A stretch of DNA of 62,320 bases from JBFWNG01 sp050251195 (GTDB lineage: Bacteria; Bdellovibrionota_B; Oligoflexia; Oligoflexales; Oligoflexaceae): the NCBI GenBank assembly GCA_050251195.1, contig JBFWNG010000019.1, forward strand, positions 1-62,320, in the 5' to 3' direction. Shown one piece after another: positions 23,467 through 33,065 of this stretch; within the stretch, counting starts at the first letter, position 1, and each line of letters begins with the position of its first letter. A program made the position numbers and the translations under genes. The notes beneath the pieces were generated by a model, which was given only the letters and a program-made list of their open reading frames with translations, was not told the DNA's origin and did not search any database.

Positions 23467-26400
23467 TTATTGCCTTTTTATTTCCCATGTTTTCCATATT
23501 GCAAAAATGGCCGGGTAGACCAGAAGTTCAAGGATGCCAGAAGTAACGATTCCCCCGACCATCGGTGCTGCTATTCGCTTCATCACTTCCGAGCCCGTAC
23601 CCGTGCTCCACATCACCGGGAACAATCCTATTAACGCTGCTGCGACAGTCATGAGTTTTGGCCGAACGCGTTGCACAGCTCCTTCGAAGATGGAGGCATC
23701 CAAGATCGCCATGCTGTGCTTAACGCCTTCTCGAATCCGTCGATCGTACGACTTAGTAAGATAAAGCAACATCACGACACCGGTTTCAGCATCCAGACCA
23801 GCAAGCGCTAGGATTCCCACCCATGTAGCGATGGACATCTTGTAATCGAGCACCCAAAGTAGCCAGAAGGCGCCAATGAGCGAGAAGGGGACGGCCAATA
23901 GCACAATTGCGACCTCGATTGCGGATTTCGTGTTGAAATAGAGTATTAAAATGATGAGCCCGATAGTCAAAGGTACAACGAGTTTTAGCTTCTCTTTGGC
24001 GCGTTCGAGCGCCTCGAACTGCCCCGACCATTCCAGTGTAATGCCCGTCGGCAGGTGCACTTGCTTCGAAATCGCCTTTTTGGCATTCGCAACATATTCA
24101 GACATCCCGACGTCTTTGTTTACGTCTATGAAAACAAAGCCCAACATCTTACCATTTTCACTTTGAATCATTGGGGGGCCCGAAGTCACCGAAATGTCAG
24201 CTATCTGCCCTAGTGTTATCTCGGCTCCGTTGGGTGCAGGAACAATGATTTTAGTGAGCGCGTCAATGTCGTTTCTAAAGTCGTGCGCATAGCGTACGGA
24301 AACAGCGTACCGTTCTCGCCCTTCGATCACTGTCGAAACGGCGTTGCCGCCTACTGCTGTTTCAATTATGGCATGAACATCGGAAATGTTAAGTCCATAC
24401 AGGGCAGCAACCTTACGCTTTATTTCGACATCGATATAAGTTCCGGAACCTATTCTTTCGGCAAATGCAGACTTTGTTTGGGGCAAGTCCTTTAGCGCGG
24501 CCTCGATTGCTATAGATGCTTTCTCGATTTCGGCGAGATTGGCCCCAAGGACCTTAACCCCTATCGGTGTTCTTACTCCCGTTGAGAGCATCTCTATTCT
24601 CGTCTGGATAGGCATCCACCATATATTCGGCATCCCGGGGAACGTAAGTTTGTTATTTAATTCTGCGATGATTTTGTCGTACGTCATGCCATCGCGCCAT
24701 TGATCTTCGGGTTTAAGCGTTATTAGTGTTTCAAACATATTGATCGGAGCTGGGTCGGTAGCTGTCGTAGCCCGGCCTGCTTTCCCGTAGACATGTTTGA
24801 CTTCGGGCAGCGACTTAATAATCTTGTTTTGTTGTTGCAAGGTCTGGATAGCGGTGTCTAGACTCATTCCCGGCGTCGAAGTTGGCATGTAAAGGATGGT
24901 GCCCTCGTTCAGTGGCGGCATGAATTCAGATTGAATCTTCAGGGCTATCGGAATGGTCGCGGCAATCAATATGCCTGCCACACCGACAACCATATATTTG
25001 CGATGGACCGAGAATTCCACGATAGGAGCATAGATTCGATGGAGAAATCTACTCACGCGGTGGTCTTCTTCCCGAACAAACTTGCCCCTAAGAAAAAGTA
25101 CCGCTAATGCGGGCGTTAGTGTGATCGCTAGGACAGCAGCCCAGGCCATAGATACTGTCTTGGTAAAGGCAAGTGGGCTAAAGAGTCGTCCCTCCCGACC
25201 TTCCAAAGCAAAGATAGGTAGAAATGAGACCGTAATAACAAGGAGGGAGAAGAATAGCGGTCGCCCCATATCGACCATCGCTTCGGTGATAATTTCGCGG
25301 CGTTTTGAGTCTGGGATGTCGCTGGTGTTGATGCCCTCTAACCTCTTATGCGCGTTTTCCACCAGGATAATGCCGGCATCGACCATGGCACCGATCGCTA
25401 GGGCAATACCGCCAAGCGACATGAGATTCACAGTCAGGTTTGTGAAGAGCATTGGAAGAAATGACAACAAAACCGCGATTGGAAGTGGTAAGACTGCCAC
25501 CCAACTTGCTCGCGCATGCCATAAAAATATTGAGACGATAAGGGCTACGACGACAATCTCTTCGACTAGGACTTTTTTCAGCGTCGAAATGGCCCTATGA
25601 ATCAAATCAGAACGATCGTAAACAGGGACTACCTCCACGCCAGCAGGAAGGGTTTCTTTAAGCTCCTCTAAACGTTTCTTGACTCCATCAATAACATTGA
25701 GCGCATTCTCACCGATCCGCATGACGATAATGCCGCTTACCGCTTCTCCGTCGCCATCGAGTTCGCCCCCGCCTGAGCGTGGTGCAGGTACAAGTTGGAC
25801 AACTCCAATGTCGCCAACCGTAACAACTCGTCCCTTTTCAAGCGTCGTCACCGGAATGGACCTGATATCGTCCAGGTTCTCGACATATCCCCGGGCTCGT
25901 ATGGCAAATTCACTGCCGCCGAGCTCGATCACGTTGGCGCCAACCTCTTGGTTGCCCCCGCGGATTGCGCGCGATACCTGTATTGGAGAAAGACGAAACG
26001 CCTGCAGCTTGCGAGGATCTAAGCTTACCTCGTATTGTTTGACAAAGCCACCGACGCTGGCCACTTCAGCAACGCCGGGAACCGATTGCAGAGCCAACCG
26101 GAGATGCCAGTCCTGCAACGAACGTAATTGCGCCAAATCGTTTTTTCCCGTTTTGTCGACCAACGCATATTGATAAACCCACCCCAGACCAGTTGCTTCA
26201 GGTCCCATGACGGGAACTACACCTGGAGGGAGCTGTGAAACAGAGGCCATCTTCTCCGCTATCCGAGATCGCGCCCAATACAAGTCCGTGCCGTCCTCAA
26301 AAACCACGAGTACTTGAGCCGCCCCGACCATGGAAAGCCCACGTACATACTTAACCTTAGGTGAGGCCAGCAGCCCTGTCACCAGGGGATAGGTTACTTG

Positions 26401-26589
26401 ATCTTCTATGAGGTCAGGGGATCGACCTTGCCACTCTGCAAAGACAATAACTTGTGTATCCGTTAGGTCGGGTAGGGCATCTAGCGACAAGTTTCTCATG
26501 GAAAAAATCGTAAAGAAGACGCCTACAGCGATAAGTAACACTGTCATGATCGGATGGCTTGCGCACAAACGTATAATACGCGCTATCAC
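23467..26589 (-). CDS. cusA: HME-RND efflux pump CusA
   Basis: 1040 aa, full length for the family. Twelve membrane segments with the two large periplasmic loops; the TM4 charged motif AIGAMVDAGIILVENAHKRL, VDKTGKNDLAQLRSLQDW of CusA/SilA, and D-A-E-T-G-V-V-M near the end. It drives proton-coupled export of Cu(I)/Ag(I) across both membranes with CusB and CusC. Its start overlaps the adaptor gene by four bases. Third gene of the cusCBA unit. Confidence 0.95.
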   Translation of the reverse strand: MIARIIRLCASHPIMTVLLIAVGVFFTIFSMRNLSLDALPDLTDTQVIVFAEWQGRSPDLIEDQVTYPLVTGLLASPKVKYVRGLSMVGAAQVLVVFEDGTDLYWARSRIAEKMASVSQLPPGVVPVMGPEATGLGWVYQYALVDKTGKNDLAQLRSLQDWHLRLALQSVPGVAEVASVGGFVKQYEVSLDPRKLQAFRLSPIQVSRAIRGGNQEVGANVIELGGSEFAIRARGYVENLDDIRSIPVTTLEKGRVVTVGDIGVVQLVPAPRSGGGELDGDGEAVSGIIVMRIGENALNVIDGVKKRLEELKETLPAGVEVVPVYDRSDLIHRAISTLKKVLVEEIVVVALIVSIFLWHARASWVAVLPLPIAVLLSFLPMLFTNLTVNLMSLGGIALAIGAMVDAGIILVENAHKRLEGINTSDIPDSKRREIITEAMVDMGRPLFFSLLVITVSFLPIFALEGREGRLFSPLAFTKTVSMAWAAVLAITLTPALAVLFLRGKFVREEDHRVSRFLHRIYAPIVEFSVHRKYMVVGVAGILIAATIPIALKIQSEFMPPLNEGTILYMPTSTPGMSLDTAIQTLQQQNKIIKSLPEVKHVYGKAGRATTATDPAPINMFETLITLKPEDQWRDGMTYDKIIAELNNKLTFPGMPNIWWMPIQTRIEMLSTGVRTPIGVKVLGANLAEIEKASIAIEAALKDLPQTKSAFAERIGSGTYIDVEIKRKVAALYGLNISDVHAIIETAVGGNAVSTVIEGRERYAVSVRYAHDFRNDIDALTKIIVPAPNGAEITLGQIADISVTSGPPMIQSENGKMLGFVFIDVNKDVGMSEYVANAKKAISKQVHLPTGITLEWSGQFEALERAKEKLKLVVPLTIGLIILILYFNTKSAIEVAIVLLAVPFSLIGAFWLLWVLDYKMSIATWVGILALAGLDAETGVVMLLYLTKSYDRRIREGVKHSMAILDASIFEGAVQRVRPKLMTVAAALIGLFPVMWSTGTGSEVMKRIAAPMVGGIVTSGILELLVYPAIFAIWKTWEIKRQ

Positions 26590-28034
26590 TTCGAGTCTCC
26601 TTCTTTATGAGAGTGCGTTTCCTCCTTGGGAGGGCTACTTTTCCACTTCGGTAAAGCCGAACGAAGTTGTGCTTCCGATCCCACTAAGAATGTGCCACTT
26701 GAGACCACCCTTTCGCCTTCCGTGAGTCCATTTCGAATTTCAACCATTTCGCCAGCTACAACACCCACGTCGACTTCTCTCGGTTCGAGAACACCACCGC
26801 CGAGATCGACGAAAACGTACCTGTTTTTTCCTGAGTACAAGACCGATTCGGAAGGTACCGCAAGTCGGTCACCGAAGTTGACCGGAAATGTGACGTTCAC
26901 GTAGGAACCAGGACGTATTTCTGGCAGGTAGTCGGAGACCTCAACTCGAACGTTTGCAGTGCCGGCTCCAGCCTCTATCTGCGCATAAATGAGGTCCAGG
27001 CGCCCGTTGACGGTCTCTTTGGTTCTTCCGGGTACGGAGACTTCCGCAAGTTGCCCCGCTCTGAGTTCATTAATGTCCTGCTGAAAAACCCTTGCAACGA
27101 TAAAGCTCTTGCTAAGATCGCCAACCATATAAGCAGGTTGGCCCGTGCTAACAGCACTTCCCTCACGGACCTGAATTTCAAGGATAGTCCCCGATATGGG
27201 CGACCTAATTGTGACATCTCGCTTGACCTTTCCACTGCTATCAATCTGATCAATATCAGCCTGAGATAAACCCATATTTTTTAATTTTCCTTGGGCGGCT
27301 TCTCGAAGCATGGGTTCTAACTTATTTGCTAGCAGAAACTCGCTTTGCGCGGCCACCAGTTCGGGGCTATACACGCTGAATAGCGGGTCACCTGATTTAA
27401 CGGAGTCTCCTTCTCTACCCTTGAACTGTTTGACTACGTAGCCGGAAAATCGAAGAGTAACTTCTTCTCGATGCGTTCGATCCTGCTCAACGATACCTAC
27501 GGCTTCGATCCTTCTCGCGAGTGCGACTTTTTTCGCATCCGCAAAGCGTACACCGATTCTTTGCAGACGCTCAGGACCTATATCCATTGCGTTGGACGGC
27601 AGGTCGCCCTGCCCAATCGGCTTGCGAGATGAGCTCTTCGAAGAAATCCCGGCGATGCCCGTCGTGACACTGTGATACGAGACTTCGCTGCGACCGTCTC
27701 TTTCAACGGTAAGCATAAGTTCCCAAGTGCCTCCCATGGGCAACTCAAACGTAGCCTCGTAATAGCCATTCCCCTTGCTTGCGACTTGTGCTTTCGGTTC
27801 CATCCTGGGCATATTTCCCATAGCAGGCATAAAAATCTTCAACTCAACGTTGGCCTCATTAACTGGCTTACCTTCTGCGTCCGCAACCTTCACGATAATC
27901 GAGTTGTCACCTACTTCGGGCGGGTTAGGTTTTGGTTCTAGTGTAACGTCGTATGTTGCTAAGGCGTTTCCGAAAAGGAAAAGCAAACTACTAATGGTCG
28001 TGACAATAGTCCGGTAAAGAAAGAATTTTCGCAT
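26586..28034 (-). CDS. cusB: RND periplasmic adaptor CusB with N-terminal FixH/YtkA-like domain
   Basis: 482 aa from ATG 28034 (AAGG nine bases upstream; a longer frame to 28082 is less likely). Signal peptide FFLYRTIVTTISSLLFLFGN. Residues about 30-120 form a small beta domain (TYDVTLEPKPNPPEVGDNS, VNEANVELKIFMPAMGNMP) of the FixH/YtkA type with Met residues, then barrel-sandwich and alpha hairpin of the membrane-fusion family (GYVVKQFKGREGDSVKSGDP, RSPISGTILE). The N-terminal domain takes the place of the Met-rich start of E. coli CusB and may bind incoming copper. Confidence 0.9.
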   Translation of the reverse strand: MRKFFLYRTIVTTISSLLFLFGNALATYDVTLEPKPNPPEVGDNSIIVKVADAEGKPVNEANVELKIFMPAMGNMPRMEPKAQVASKGNGYYEATFELPMGGTWELMLTVERDGRSEVSYHSVTTGIAGISSKSSSRKPIGQGDLPSNAMDIGPERLQRIGVRFADAKKVALARRIEAVGIVEQDRTHREEVTLRFSGYVVKQFKGREGDSVKSGDPLFSVYSPELVAAQSEFLLANKLEPMLREAAQGKLKNMGLSQADIDQIDSSGKVKRDVTIRSPISGTILEIQVREGSAVSTGQPAYMVGDLSKSFIVARVFQQDINELRAGQLAEVSVPGRTKETVNGRLDLIYAQIEAGAGTANVRVEVSDYLPEIRPGSYVNVTFPVNFGDRLAVPSESVLYSGKNRYVFVDLGGGVLEPREVDVGVVAGEMVEIRNGLTEGERVVSSGTFLVGSEAQLRSALPKWKSSPPKEETHSHKEGDSK

Positions 28035-28062
28035 ATAAGACATCCTTAGTTCGATCTTTTCA

Positions 28063-29544
28063 TCACATTCCCTGCATCCCACCCGAAGGCGTCTTTTCCG
28101 TTTCCTCCCTTGGGCTGGAGTCGGCCGATGGAGGCGAGTCTGTATTCTTTTGTGTTGGAGCCTGGCGCCGCATACCCTTTCTCTCGCTCATTTTCGACAT
28201 CTCGTTGCCCATGGACATGGTATTAGCGCCAGGCATGGGCAGCTGCGGCACAACAAAATCAACTTCGTCGATTAGGCCGACATCGATCTTCTGAGCAGCT
28301 ATATTGGCTCTGTGCAACGCCTCCAGCGTTTGAACTTCTGCCATTTCCAAATTTAGTAGGTTGCGGCGCGCGTCGATAACAGAGTTAATGCTGGTATTGC
28401 CTTGGCTATACTCAACAGTCGCAGCTTGAGCGTGGCTTTTAATGGAAGGGATGATTTCCTCACGCAACGCCTTAAGGTTCTCCTCGATCTGTTGAATTTT
28501 TTCCTTTACCTGGGTGGATGCCAGTTGTTTGCGTTTTAGATGCCACGCTTGCTTCTGTTCGGCGTTGTCTTCGAGAAGGCTTCCCTCGTTTGATAGTGAC
28601 GATCGCTGGATGTTCGAATAAATGGGCACGGTTATGCCCACCATCGCGCCGTACATGCGCATACCGGAATCCTGTTGCATGAACATCCCTGTCGCCATAA
28701 ATGAAGGCAGAGTTCGGCGATAGTCTCTTTCATTGCGGGCAAGTTCGCCTTCTTTGGCACGAAGGAGCGACTTTTGCACAATATCTTTGGATGTAAGAGA
28801 GGACCCGGCATTGTCCGGCCAATTGAGGTCAAATACGAGGCTATCCACATCATCTTGATTCTGCTTTGTCATTTGCACAAGAATCTCACGTTTGATATTG
28901 CGGAGATCCGCCTCCAAATTGGCAAGATTTCGCCGCAGAACAGCACTTTCACTATGGGTTTGTAAAAACTCCAGATGACTGCCAATGCCTTGCTTAAATC
29001 GGTCATGCGAAAAATCCCTAATGCTCTCGACTACTTTGAGGTTTGCCTTTTGAATTTCGATGGTTTTTGACAGTTGCACCAGCCGCAGAAAGAGCTCCTT
29101 AGCGCCAAAAATTCGTTGTAAACGAGTTATTTCTGCGTTGAGTTTGGTGACATCGGTACTTGCCTGCGCGGCTTTCGACTCGGCTCCCAATGTACCTGGC
29201 CATGGAAAGCTCTGAGATAGGCTAATTTGCCATTGGGCCGATTCTTTGGCCATCTCCTCAATGGGCTCCGTTTGCATGCTTTGAGATAAAGGCACATCGT
29301 TTCTCCCGATAGCCAGCTGGGGATCAGGAAGGAGACCGGATCGCCTCTCGATCTCTTTTGCTCTTGCTAAATTACGCTCTTCAATGACAGCGTCGGGGTG
29401 GGTCTTTGCGACAGCTTCGATAAAGCTCGAAAGAGTTATGGGAGCCGTCATTTGTGCCATTGCCGTTTGAGGCTCAAGAGTCCGGTGTATAGCGAGAATG
29501 CAGATCGCAAGTTCTTTAAGGTACTGATATTTAGGGGACTTCAT
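28063..29544 (-). CDS. cusC: outer-membrane channel CusC (TolC family)
   Basis: 493 aa with signal peptide (ELAICILAIHRTL ... AMAQ). Two repeats of the outer-membrane efflux family: ARAKEIERRSGLLPDPQLAI at the start, coiled-coil SESAVLRRNLANLEADL and VIDARRNLLNLEMAEVQ in the second half. The C-terminus is an unusual Met/Pro-rich tail (MPGANTMSMGNEMSKMSERKG) that may bind metal. First gene of the unit, 28 bases before cusB, behind an ECF-type promoter. Confidence 0.9.
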   Translation of the reverse strand: MKSPKYQYLKELAICILAIHRTLEPQTAMAQMTAPITLSSFIEAVAKTHPDAVIEERNLARAKEIERRSGLLPDPQLAIGRNDVPLSQSMQTEPIEEMAKESAQWQISLSQSFPWPGTLGAESKAAQASTDVTKLNAEITRLQRIFGAKELFLRLVQLSKTIEIQKANLKVVESIRDFSHDRFKQGIGSHLEFLQTHSESAVLRRNLANLEADLRNIKREILVQMTKQNQDDVDSLVFDLNWPDNAGSSLTSKDIVQKSLLRAKEGELARNERDYRRTLPSFMATGMFMQQDSGMRMYGAMVGITVPIYSNIQRSSLSNEGSLLEDNAEQKQAWHLKRKQLASTQVKEKIQQIEENLKALREEIIPSIKSHAQAATVEYSQGNTSINSVIDARRNLLNLEMAEVQTLEALHRANIAAQKIDVGLIDEVDFVVPQLPMPGANTMSMGNEMSKMSERKGMRRQAPTQKNTDSPPSADSSPREETEKTPSGGMQGM

Positions 29545-29572
29545 AGAGCCTCGATGGTAAACGTGTCATTTC

Positions 29573-29602
29573 TAATACTGATGGGCCTCACCATTTGTGA
29601 CA
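29573..29602 (-). promoter_or_regulatory. ECF-type promoter of cusCBA
   Basis: On the minus strand TGTCACA (29602-29596), 16-base spacer, AGTATTA (29579-29573), 29 bases before ATG 29544. It stands back to back with the plus-strand promoter at 29616. Confidence 0.65.
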
Positions 29603-29615
29603 AAAATATTTTTGA

Positions 29616-29645
29616 TGTCACAAGAGGGGGTGTTCTTTCGTATAA
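29616..29645 (+). promoter_or_regulatory. ECF-type promoter of the first multi-pass membrane protein
   Basis: TGTCACA (29616-29622), 16-base spacer, CGTATAA (29639-29645). Its TTGTGACA/TGTCACAA arrangement with the cusCBA promoter gives an 8-bp inverted repeat around a 13-base centre. Confidence 0.65.
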
Positions 29646-29716
29646 TAGAATGCAACAGAGATAGACCCCTTGAAGGATTGGCGTTTATTTCTGAAGAGGC
29701 GTATAGGATGTATTTT

Positions 29717-30217
29717 ATGGTTAAAGTACCAGCCGAAATTAGCGAGTCCATATTTAGATCGGTCCAGGCAGACTTGGAGCCGCCACTCATAGGTTTGTAC
29801 GCCAAGACAGGAACTGCGATCTTGGCAGGCGGCATCCTCTCTTTGTTTTTATGCGGCCAATTTGGTTTTGGCTTAAGTCCGATTGCGCATAGCACCTACG
29901 CTTGGATTGTTGGAATAGTCGGCAGCGCTGGGTGTCACGCCTTTTGCGGTATTTTCTTCGCCATTTTTCCCGTATTTGTCCTTCGGGCACTTTCATCCCC
30001 GATGCTTTTTCGCGTCATTTTGAGGAAGAAGTGGTGGATGCTTTATTTATGGACGATTGCCTTCGGTTTAGGGTTGCTCGCATTCAATGGACGGTCAGAC
30101 ACTATTACAAACGTTGGTATATGGAGTATTGCCGCAATGGCCGCTTTCGCTTTGCTTGCTAAAGTTGTTGACTCCATTAATGCAAGGTTTAATCGGTTTG
30201 ACGCAGAATATTCCTAA
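29717..30217 (+). CDS. multi-pass membrane protein, putative anti-sigma partner (copy 1)
   Basis: 166 aa from ATG 29717 (AGGA eight bases upstream, downstream of the promoter; longer frames start before the transcript). Four or five membrane segments: AILAGGILSLFLCGQFGFG, CHAFCGIFFAIFPVFVL, MLYLWTIAFGLGLLAF, SIAAMAAFALLAKVV. A soluble N-terminus has ES-I-F-R-S-V-Q-A-DLEPP. It is a paralogue of the protein at 37966-38463 (same DLEP and G-G-x-x-S-L-F-x-C segments). Both lie beside an ECF sigma gene, so a NrsF-like membrane anti-sigma is my inference. Its 3' end overlaps the convergent sigma gene by 29 bases. Confidence 0.7.
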   Translation: MVKVPAEISESIFRSVQADLEPPLIGLYAKTGTAILAGGILSLFLCGQFGFGLSPIAHSTYAWIVGIVGSAGCHAFCGIFFAIFPVFVLRALSSPMLFRVILRKKWWMLYLWTIAFGLGLLAFNGRSDTITNVGIWSIAAMAAFALLAKVVDSINARFNRFDAEYS

Positions 30218-30731
30218 GGTTCCGAGCTAGCCTCGATATCCTTTGACGCACGTTCTCTGATCGGAGGCCCGTCCGGGCCGCAATTTCTTCATAGGAATCT
30301 TCGTTGACAAATCGTGCCGTGAGTAGATCTCTATCCTCAGCTTGTAAGGTGGACATGATACTTTCAAGCTGTTGCTTTGCAATCAAAGCGATGTCTGGCA
30401 GCGGTTCTTTGGACGCCGGTTCATCTAGGTTCGAGATGTCTGTATCATTTCGGCGTTTTCGGTGAAGATCAATTGAGACGTTTCGCGCTATTGTGAATAG
30501 CCAAGGTAGAGCTCGTTGGGCTGGTTCATAGCTTGTGACAAACCGATGTAGGCGCAAGAAGGTCTCTTGGAACGCTTCGTCCGCATCGACCTGCCGTCCC
30601 ATTCTTTTCAGAAGGTAATTATAGATTAAACCCTTAGTTCGTTGATAGAACTCTCGAAAGCTATCCATATCACCGTTTTTATAACCCTCCAGCAGTTGTT
30701 CGCTGGAGAGGTTTGTGGTTCTCCTTGCCAA
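30189..30731 (-). CDS. ECF sigma factor (copy 1)
   Basis: 180 aa. Region 2 spans FREFYQRTKGLIYNYLLKR ... ADEAFQETFLRLHR (DAED-like box) and PWLFTIARNVSIDLHRKRR. Region 4 is LTARFVNEDSYEEIAARTGL followed by the recognition helix ENVRQRISRLARNL. No C-terminal extension or anti-sigma ZAS gene follows. It is a close paralogue of the sigma at 37338-37898 (shared AQRALPW and EAFQ-TFLRLHR). Candidate reader of the TGTCACA promoters. Confidence 0.9.
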   Translation of the reverse strand: MARRTTNLSSEQLLEGYKNGDMDSFREFYQRTKGLIYNYLLKRMGRQVDADEAFQETFLRLHRFVTSYEPAQRALPWLFTIARNVSIDLHRKRRNDTDISNLDEPASKEPLPDIALIAKQQLESIMSTLQAEDRDLLTARFVNEDSYEEIAARTGLRSENVRQRISRLARNLRNILRQTD

Positions 30732-30798
30732 TGCTTTTGCCTATGGTTTCCGCTTTTTTAAGATTCTAACATAAAAGAAGGAGCCTGTGGCCCCGCTG

Positions 30799-33000
30799 TT
30801 ATATTTGACCCTGCCATCGGCGTAGAAGTAACGCATTGCCAACGACGCTGGCGCTGCTCATAGCCATTGCCGCCCCTGCAAGCACGGGACTCAAGTAGCC
30901 TAAACCAGCGAGAGGAATGCCGATGACGTTAAAGAAAAAGGCCCAAAAAAGGTTTTGCTTAATTTTTGCATATGTTCGTCTTGAAACGTCGATCGCATCT
31001 GCAATTAAATTGGGATCGCCCCTCATAAGAGTTATACCGGAGGCGTGCATAGCAGCGTCGGTCCCTGATGACATTGCGATTCCTATGTCTGCTGCGGCTA
31101 ATGCCGGTGCGTCGTTGATACCGTCGCCCACCATCGCAACGATTTTTCTGTCTCTCTTGAGACTTTGGATAGCGCCCGCTTTCCCTTCCGGTGGGATGTT
31201 CGCACGAACGTCGTCGATCCCTAAATCACGAGCAACGGTCGTTGCGCTGCCCTCATTATCACCTGTTAGCATTACGGTTTGTATTCCTAGCCTATGGAGC
31301 TTAGCCACTGCATCCCTGGCTGACGTTTTAATCACATCGCTAAAGGCGAGCAGGCCGAGGAGTCTGAATTGGCCGTGACTTTGCTCTGCAAGCCAAGAAA
31401 CAGTTTTACCGGACCCCTGCAGATTATCTGCTTGGAACCGAAGCTGCGATGTTGGGATTCCCAATTCATCCATTAGCCGCTGGCTGCCCAGCAATACCTT
31501 CCGATTATCGATTTCGGCCTCGATACCTCGCCCGGGTAATGCCCGTAAACTTGAAGCAGTGTTGACGCTTAAAGCTCGATCGATGGCTTGTTGCAACACT
31601 GCCTGAGCCAACGGATGTTCACTTCCTCGTTGGGCGGTGGCGGCCAGTTGCAACACTTCCTCTTTTGTGCCTGCGGCTGCGATAATTTCAACAAGCGTTG
31701 GACGTCCCTCGGTCAAAGTTCCCGTTTTGTCAAAAGCGACGGTTGTTATTAAATGGGCAGTTTCGAGCGCCTGCGCGTCCTTAATTAAAATCCCCCGTCG
31801 AGCGGCTGTACCGGTGCCTACCATGATCGCTGTTGGCGTTGCTAAACCAAGCGCACAAGGGCAAGCTATAACCAACACTGCTACTGCGTGCAAAATAGCT
31901 GCCTCCCAGTTCCCAGTAACAAAGCCCCATCCTGCCATCGTCAATGCGGCAATGACAAGGACACTGGGTACAAACACCTCGCTTACTTTATCCACCGTCC
32001 TCTGGATGGGAGCTTTTGCGGCCTGAGCATCTTCCACAAGTTGGATAATTCGCGATAAAGTGCTTTCAACTCCGAGATGGGTGGCTTCAACAATGAGAAG
32101 CCCTTCGCCGTTGACAGAGCCTCCGGTGACCTTCTCCCCGACCGATTTGCTAACCGGTAAACTTTCGCCCGTGATCAAGGCTTCATCTAGATGACTACTT
32201 CCTTCCCGAACGATCCCGTCGACGGGTACCCTTTCGCCAGGACGAATAACCACCAAGTCTCCCTTTCGAACTTCGGATAAGGCCATCTCGAGTTCCTTGT
32301 TGCCCTTTCTTACCCGTGCACGTTCGGGACGAAGTTCTTGCAAGGCTCTGATCGCAGCTGTGGTCTGGTTTTTCGCCCTCGCTTCAAGCCATTTTCCAAG
32401 GAGGACAAGCCCAATGACAACTGCCGAACTCTCAAAATAAAGGTGCGCCATGCCCTTATCTAAGTGATCGCGGTGAACCAAAAGGTGGTAAACGCTAAGA
32501 AGATAAGCGGCAGAAGTTCCTATAGCGACTAACAGGTCCATATTCGCCGACTTTGCCTTTATCGCCTTATAGCCCGCCCGATAAAAACGAGCGCCTAAGT
32601 AGAATTGCACGATTGTTGCGACGGACAACTGGAGCCATGGGTTAGGCACCCATGAAAATCCGAAAGGCATTAAGAGCATAGGGAGGATTAACGGGGCCGC
32701 CAGGAGTCCCGCAAGACCGACTTTCCATGTTTCGTTCCCTTCAAGCTTCGTCCTGCCTTTTTCCGGGTGGCTGCTTGCGATGGGAATGGCCTGGTACCCC
32801 GACTTTTCAACAGCCGCTATGATGGCGCGAGCTTCGACGGAGTGAGCCATCGAGACGGTGGCCTTTTCGGTTGCTAAGTTGACTATGGCCTCGGCCACCC
32901 CGGGCACTGACTTGAGAGCCCTTTCGACGTGCCTTACGCAGGAGGCACATGTCATTCCTTCGATAGTAAGGTCTAATTTTTCTATGGCGGTATCGTTCAT
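30799..33000 (-). CDS. copA: copper P1B-type ATPase with HMA domain
   Basis: 733 aa. One N-terminal HMA domain (GMTCASC, residues 15-21), eight membrane segments, TGES in ALITGESLP, CPC in IACPCALG (about 381), DKTGT (about 421), SEHPLA, and GDGINDAP. It exports Cu(I) to the periplasm. It is the second Cu ATPase in the island and differs from the first by having HMA instead of YHS/HMBD. It is divergent from the copZ-like gene with a shared 155-base control region. Confidence 0.95.
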   Translation of the reverse strand: MNDTAIEKLDLTIEGMTCASCVRHVERALKSVPGVAEAIVNLATEKATVSMAHSVEARAIIAAVEKSGYQAIPIASSHPEKGRTKLEGNETWKVGLAGLLAAPLILPMLLMPFGFSWVPNPWLQLSVATIVQFYLGARFYRAGYKAIKAKSANMDLLVAIGTSAAYLLSVYHLLVHRDHLDKGMAHLYFESSAVVIGLVLLGKWLEARAKNQTTAAIRALQELRPERARVRKGNKELEMALSEVRKGDLVVIRPGERVPVDGIVREGSSHLDEALITGESLPVSKSVGEKVTGGSVNGEGLLIVEATHLGVESTLSRIIQLVEDAQAAKAPIQRTVDKVSEVFVPSVLVIAALTMAGWGFVTGNWEAAILHAVAVLVIACPCALGLATPTAIMVGTGTAARRGILIKDAQALETAHLITTVAFDKTGTLTEGRPTLVEIIAAAGTKEEVLQLAATAQRGSEHPLAQAVLQQAIDRALSVNTASSLRALPGRGIEAEIDNRKVLLGSQRLMDELGIPTSQLRFQADNLQGSGKTVSWLAEQSHGQFRLLGLLAFSDVIKTSARDAVAKLHRLGIQTVMLTGDNEGSATTVARDLGIDDVRANIPPEGKAGAIQSLKRDRKIVAMVGDGINDAPALAAADIGIAMSSGTDAAMHASGITLMRGDPNLIADAIDVSRRTYAKIKQNLFWAFFFNVIGIPLAGLGYLSPVLAGAAMAMSSASVVGNALLLRRWQGQI

Positions 33001-33065
33001 TCTTTTTTCCTCTTCTAATTTTATTAACCACGTTCCTATGGTAAAGACGATCGCTACCTAATTTT

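Noticed and set aside
25082..25600. Long plus-strand frames antisense to cusA (also 25679-26173)
   Set aside because: They are codon shadows of cusA with Arg/Ser-rich translation and no start context.
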